64,000 nt of DNA. Origin: Corallococcus coralloides DSM 2259. GTDB lineage: Bacteria; Myxococcota; Myxococcia; Myxococcales; Myxococcaceae. Location of the stretch: positions 2,790,001 through 2,854,000 of the forward strand of contig NC_017030.1 in the NCBI RefSeq assembly GCF_000255295.1. Reading direction: 5' to 3'. The notes under the pieces are model-generated. The model ran no database searches, was not told the DNA's origin, and was given only the letters and a program-made list of their open reading frames with translations. Shown one piece after another: positions 43,032-64,000 of the stretch (position 1 is the stretch's first letter; the number at the start of each line of letters is the position of its first letter). A program made the position numbers and the translations under genes.

Positions 43032-44282
43032 ATGACGTCCTCCTCCGAGCGCTGGACTCCCGTCCACGCCTGGCTTCAGGCGCACACGGGCATGGCGCTG
43101 AGCGGGGCCCAGCGGCGGCGGTTGGACGCGCGGCTGGACGCGCTGGGACACGACCAGAACGCGGCGCGGCTGGTGGCCCACCTGCGCACGCCGGCGGGCG
43201 CGGAGGAGCTGGCGCGGCTGGTGGACGCGGTGGCGGTGCACACGTCGGAGGTGTTCCGGGACGAGGTGCAGCTGTCCGCCTTCCGCGAGCACGTGCTGTC
43301 GCCCCGGGTGCAGCGCTCCAAGACACCGCTGCGCATCTGGAGCGCGGGCTGCGCGGCGGGCGAGGAGGTCGCCACGCTGCTCCTCCTGATGGCGCAGGAG
43401 GGCGCGGATCCCTCAAGCCGCGTGCTGGGCACGGACATCTCCGAGCAGGTGCTCACCCGCGCGCGTGAGCTGAGCTTCCCGGCGGATGCGCTCCGGCGCG
43501 TGCCGGAAGCCGCGCGCTCGCGCTACTTCGAGCCGAAGGGCCGGCGCCATGCGCTGGTGGAGTCGCTGCGCGCGCAGGCCGAGTTCCGGCGCCACAACCT
43601 GATGGAGGCCCCGTATCCGGAGGCCCCCGGGGGCGGCGGGTTCGACATCATCTTCTGCCGCAACGTCCTCATCTACTTCACCCCGGAAGCCTTCCAGCGC
43701 ACGGTGCGGAGCCTGGGCGAGCGGCTCGCGCCCGGCGGGGTGCTGGTGCTGTCCGCCGCGGAGCCCCTGCTCCAGGTGCCCCCGGAGCTGCGGCTGTTGC
43801 CCAGCGAGCACGCGTTCTTCTACGTGCGCGAGGACGCGGCGCCCGTGGAGCCTGTCCGGCCGAAGCGGGACTCCGGCCGGTTCCCGAGCATCGTCACCGG
43901 AGCCTCCGGATCCGCCGCGCCGAAGCCGGACGCGCCCCCGGTTCCGCCCTCGGCTCCGGACGAAACCGCGATGGCCGAGGCGGACTGGCTCTTCTCGTGC
44001 GTGCTGGACGGGGCCTCCACGGGCGTCCCGGATGAGAAGTCCGAGCGCGACCTGCGCCGGTGCCTGGACCTGGATCCGGACCACGTCGCCGCCCGCTACC
44101 TGCTGGGGCTCCTCCTGGAGCAGTGCGGCCAGCCCGGCGCCGCCCTGGAGGCCTACCGGCGGGCCCTGCGGGCGGTGGAGTCCGGGCGGGCGCGGCCGGT
44201 GCCCTTCTTCCTCAACCTGCCCCGGCTCCGGGTGGCCTGTGCCCGGGCCGTGGAGCGGTTGGAGGCGGAAGGGGCGCGCTGA
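43032..44282 (+). CDS. cheR3: Chemoreceptor methyltransferase CheR3 with C-terminal TPR
   Basis: A 416-residue protein. The first ~270 residues are CheR: RIWSAGCAAGEEVATL binds S-adenosylmethionine and FDIIFCRNVLIYFTPEA is the catalytic-domain signature. A Pro-rich linker is followed by a TPR-like C-terminus (about 320-410: LGLLLEQCGQPGAALEAYRR), a known CheR variant arrangement. It methylates receptor glutamates, opposing CheB3. It follows cheB3 by 11 bases and ends the che3 operon. Confidence 0.92.
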   Translation: MTSSSERWTPVHAWLQAHTGMALSGAQRRRLDARLDALGHDQNAARLVAHLRTPAGAEELARLVDAVAVHTSEVFRDEVQLSAFREHVLSPRVQRSKTPLRIWSAGCAAGEEVATLLLLMAQEGADPSSRVLGTDISEQVLTRARELSFPADALRRVPEAARSRYFEPKGRRHALVESLRAQAEFRRHNLMEAPYPEAPGGGGFDIIFCRNVLIYFTPEAFQRTVRSLGERLAPGGVLVLSAAEPLLQVPPELRLLPSEHAFFYVREDAAPVEPVRPKRDSGRFPSIVTGASGSAAPKPDAPPVPPSAPDETAMAEADWLFSCVLDGASTGVPDEKSERDLRRCLDLDPDHVAARYLLGLLLEQCGQPGAALEAYRRALRAVESGRARPVPFFLNLPRLRVACARAVERLEAEGAR

Positions 44283-44358
44283 GGGGCAGGGGGGCGGCCG
44301 GGCGCGGGAGGAAACAGAAGCGGCGCGCGGGGCACTTTGGACCTAGGATGCGCGGCCC

Positions 44359-45228
44359 ATGCGCAGGCTCGTGCTCTTCGCCCTGTTGACCGCCGCCGTT
44401 CCCGGCTGTTTCTACCCCGCCGACCGCGGCCGTGCCCTCGAAGCCAAGGTGGACCGGCTGGGCGCGGACAACGCCAAACTGGCCGCGGAGCTGAAGGAGG
44501 CGCGCGACCAGCTCGCCGTCACCCAGCCGAAGCTCGATGAGAAGATCGCCCAGGTGACGCAGGCCCTGCAGAGCCTGGACACCGCCGCGCGCCGCAAGGA
44601 CGCGGACATCGGCGTGCAGTTCCAGAAGACGGTGGAGGACCTGGCGCAGCTGCGCGGCCAGGTGGAGACGTACCTCTACAAGATTGGTGAGCTGGAGGCC
44701 GCGCTCGGCAAGAGCACGGAGGAGACCAACCAGCGGCTCTTGGCGCTCCAGGGCACGGAGGCGGTGAAGGAGGCCGAGGCCAAGAAGAAGGCCGAGGAAC
44801 TCCAGCGCCCCACGGACAAGAAGGAGTTCCTCGCGCTCGCGCAGGAGAAGGCGAAGGCCGGCGACGCGCTGATCGCGCGCCAGCTCTACAACGAGTTCGT
44901 GAAGAAGTGGCCCAAGGACGCGCTCGTGGGCGAGGCCCACTTCGGCCTGGGCGAGACGTACTTCACCGAGTCCAAGTGCCGCGAGGCCCTCTTCGAGTAC
45001 GGCAAGGTGGTGCAGGACTTCGCGAAGACGCCGTCCGCGCCGGACGCGTACCTGCGCTCCTCCGACTGCTTCCTGAAGCTGAAGATGAAGGAGGAGTCGA
45101 AGCTGGCGCTGGAGGAGCTGGTGAAGGGCTACCCCAAGTCGGAAGCGGCCAAGACGGCGAAGACGAAGCTGGCGGAGCTGGAGAAGAAGGCCGCGCCGGC
45201 CCCCGCGCCGAAGAAGGCGAAGAAGTGA
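44359..45228 (+). CDS. YbgF/CpoB-like lipoprotein with coiled coil and TPR
   Basis: A 289-residue lipoprotein: lipobox AVPGC with Cys17. A long coiled coil (about 25-135, Ala/Lys/Glu-rich) is followed by TPR-type repeats (about 155-270: FGLGETYFTESKCREALFEYGKV, GYPKSEAAKTAKTKL) and a Lys/Pro tail. This is the architecture of CpoB (YbgF) in the Tol-Pal envelope system, which links septation and peptidoglycan synthesis. Its TGA overlaps the ATG of the next gene (TGATG), so it and the selenoprotein gene are likely coupled. Confidence 0.78.
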   Translation: MRRLVLFALLTAAVPGCFYPADRGRALEAKVDRLGADNAKLAAELKEARDQLAVTQPKLDEKIAQVTQALQSLDTAARRKDADIGVQFQKTVEDLAQLRGQVETYLYKIGELEAALGKSTEETNQRLLALQGTEAVKEAEAKKKAEELQRPTDKKEFLALAQEKAKAGDALIARQLYNEFVKKWPKDALVGEAHFGLGETYFTESKCREALFEYGKVVQDFAKTPSAPDAYLRSSDCFLKLKMKEESKLALEELVKGYPKSEAAKTAKTKLAELEKKAAPAPAPKKAKK

Positions 45229-46346
45229 TGAGCCCCCGCGCCCCCCGGCTCGCCGCCCTGGCGCTCCTGCTGCTCCTGCCGCTGGTGGCGGGGGCCGCGC
45301 CGAAGAAGCTCGTGCTGCTCTTCACCGGAGACAATGGGGGCGAAGTCGCCCCCTGTGGTTGACGCCACAACCCGTCTGGCGGTCTGGCCAGACGAAAGAC
45401 GGTCCTGAACGAGGAGCGCGCGAAGGGCGTGCCGGTGCTCGCACTGGACGCGGGCAACGCGCTCTTCAAGACCCTGGCGGAGGGCCCGGAGGCGAAGCCT
45501 CGCGCGGAGCTGCTCCTGGAGCAGCTGGACGCGCAGGGCTACGCGGCCATGGCCGTGGGCCAGCGCGACCTCGTGCTGGGCGTGGACTTCCTCAAGAAGA
45601 AGACGAAGGGCACGAAGCTGAAGCTCGTGTCCGCGAACCTCGTGGACGCGAAGGGGCAGCCGCTCTTCCCCGCGTCGGTGGTGACGACGGTGGGCGGGCT
45701 GAAGGTGGGCATCCTCGGCGTGTCCCCGGAGTCGGCGGATGGCACGGCCGTGCTGCCCGCGGGCGTGCGGGGCCTGCCGGTGGGGCCGGCGGTGACCTCC
45801 GAGGTGAAGCGCCTGCGCCAGAAGGAGCAGGTGTCGCTGGTGGTGGTGCTCGCGGCGGTGCCCTACGTGGAGGCCGTGAAGCTGGCCCAGGGCGCCGAGG
45901 GCGTGGACTTCGTGGTGCAGTCACACGACGGCCGGGGCGTGGGCATGGCGCAGCGCCAGGGCGTGTCCACGCTGGTGCCGCCCGGAGAGCGGGGCCGCCA
46001 GGTCGCGAAGCTGGAGCTGTCCGTGGAGGGCACCGGTCCCTTCGCGGACCTGTCCGAGGCGAACCGCGCCCGCGAGAGCCAGCGCATGGTGGAGGCGAAC
46101 ATCGCGCGGGTGCAGGAGCGCCTGAAGACGGAGAAGAACGAGGACGCGCGCCGCTCGCTCCAGGAGACGCTGACCTCCTTCGAGGCGCGGCGCGACGCCC
46201 TGGCCCGCACGGCGGCGGCGCAGGGCCCGGCGACAGGGCGCACGTACCAGCTCACCTACCTGCAGCTGGGGGCGGACGTGGCGTCGGATGCCGCCGTACA
46301 GAAGCAGGTGGAGCGCGTCGAGCCGCCCGGCTCCGCGGGTCACTGA
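45228..46346 (+). CDS. Secreted metallophosphatase/5'-nucleotidase-like selenoprotein (in-frame UGA)
   Basis: The frame from ATG 45228 to the stop at 46344-46346 has a single internal TGA at 45360-45362, codon 45. Read through as selenocysteine, it gives a 372-residue protein: signal peptide about 1-24, then TGDNGGEVAPCGU and HNPSGGLARRKTVL. Bacterial 5'-nucleotidase-like relatives often have PCGC followed by GGLARR at this place, so Sec replaces the second Cys. The rest (VLALDAGNALF, MAVGQRDLVLG, VSANLVDAKGQPLF, VVQSHDGRG) matches the metallophosphatase N-domain, with some metal ligands changed (GNHD-like site is GQRD). A SECIS-like hairpin follows the UGA. Standard gene callers would give a 44-residue peptide and a GTG-started fragment from 45429. 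The alternative is a nonsense mutation, which the hairpin and the intact downstream frame argue against. Confidence 0.85.
45360..45394 (+). promoter_or_regulatory. Bacterial SECIS element after the UGA codon
   Basis: After UGA (45360-45362) and ten bases, CGTCTGGC (45373-45380) and GCCAGACG (45387-45394) form a perfect 8-bp stem with the six-base loop GGTCTG (45381-45386). In E. coli fdhF the SelB-binding loop also contains GGUCU, and GGU CUG are likewise codons 7 and 8 after the UGA. Spacing and loop both agree, so SelB recognition is strongly suggested. Confidence 0.85.
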
Positions 46347-46662
46347 GTTTCCGCTCGCGGAACCCACCCCGTCCATCCTGGGATGGGGGCTGAAACATCT
46401 GTTTCATTCCCTGTCGCGGGATGTGCCACGCCCGTTCCAGCCCTGCCGGAGAGCAGGCAGGCTCGGGGGCATGGAACGCATGGCAGGTCGCTCTTCGACC
46501 GAATAATGTGATCAACAGGTTTTTGGCCTCCCCCACGCTGCTCGCGCGACGAGTGGCGGGCCTCGCGTGATCGACATTTGCCGGCACTGACCGAGGGCTC
46601 CGCGTCCCACCTTCCGGGCGTCCCTCTGGGCCGTGTCGCGCCCAGAGTTCGGAGTCATTTCG
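46347..46662. other. 316-bp region between selenoprotein and NRPS genes
   Basis: No convincing gene. It holds several dyads: CATCC-TG-GGATG (46374-46385 area), GAAAC-ATCT-GTTTC, and outer arms CGTTCCA (46433-46439) and TGGAACG (46472-46478) around a CCTGC/GCAGG hairpin. Just downstream TGGCAG and TAATGT are spaced by 17 bases (46481-46509), a weak candidate promoter for the NRPS. The leader before 46663 has CGGAG at about 46650-46654. Confidence 0.5.

Positions 46663-64000
<17,338 letters not shown>

Noticed and set aside
45360..45362. Nonsense mutation making a pseudogene
   Set aside because: The downstream frame is fully intact over 327 codons, and a SECIS-like hairpin with correct loop and spacing follows. 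Not excluded without genome-level sel genes.
45429..46346. A separate gene starting at GTG 45429
   Set aside because: It would start inside the phosphatase fold without a signal peptide; the same frame runs upstream through the UGA into a signal peptide, so I treat it as part of one selenoprotein gene.
46512..46536. Sigma-54 promoter (GG-N10-GC) before the NRPS
   Set aside because: The two dinucleotides are spaced correctly, but the surrounding bases do not fit TGGCAC/TTGCA; expected by chance in such GC-rich DNA.

Overview
The window is very GC-rich and densely coded. It looks like chromosomal DNA from a myxobacterium of the Myxococcus/Corallococcus group. Three things support this: myxobacteria-restricted families (a SitA/SitI lipoprotein toxin pair, a DUF2378/TIGR02265 protein, an MXAN_5187-like protein), a complete che3-type chemosensory locus with crdA/crdB/crdC, and the start of a giant NRPS gene. 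I saw no rRNA, tRNA, CRISPR array or insertion sequence.

Layout. 1-2.9 kb: start of a response regulator (minus), a short ribosome hibernation factor, and a membrane protein with DPF/NPF-motif repeats. 2.9-11.5 kb (minus): NtrY-like kinase, orphan family-5 solute-binding protein, FG-GAP protein, PBP1a and a TPR protein; the PBP and FG-GAP genes overlap by GTGA. 11.6-14.9 kb (plus): exodeoxyribonuclease III, threonine synthase with a hairpin over its start codon, then a SitA6-like toxin lipoprotein and its double-CXXCG immunity protein. 14.9-32 kb: GH31 glucosidase, small basic and Cys-containing proteins, GMC oxidoreductase, sensor kinases, DUF2378, dNTPase, SRAP protein, orphan receiver, hybrid kinase, Hsp70-like protein, GIY-YIG protein.

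32.2-44.3 kb is the che3-type locus: crdA (NtrC-type regulator) divergent from crdB-cheW3-crdC-mcp3A-mcp3B-cheA3-cheB3-cheR3. There is no cheY; in M. xanthus this pathway acts on the transcription factor CrdA to time development.

44.4-46.3 kb holds a YbgF-like TPR lipoprotein gene and, overlapping it, the most interesting gene here: a secreted metallophosphatase/5'-nucleotidase-like protein whose frame is interrupted by one UGA (45360-45362) in the context P-C-G-UGA. A perfect 8-bp hairpin with a GGUCUG loop follows the UGA, with the GGU CUG codons at the same distance as in the E. coli fdhF SECIS. I read this as a selenoprotein that ordinary annotation would split or truncate.

46.7-64.0 kb is a single uninterrupted frame for an NRPS of at least 5,779 residues: five complete C-A-PCP modules and the C domain of a sixth. 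Modules 2 and 3 are near-identical duplicates. The adenylation codes that I read by eye suggest three alike (Val-like) residues, then Ala, then Gln. The gene runs off the right edge, so its release domain and product are not visible.
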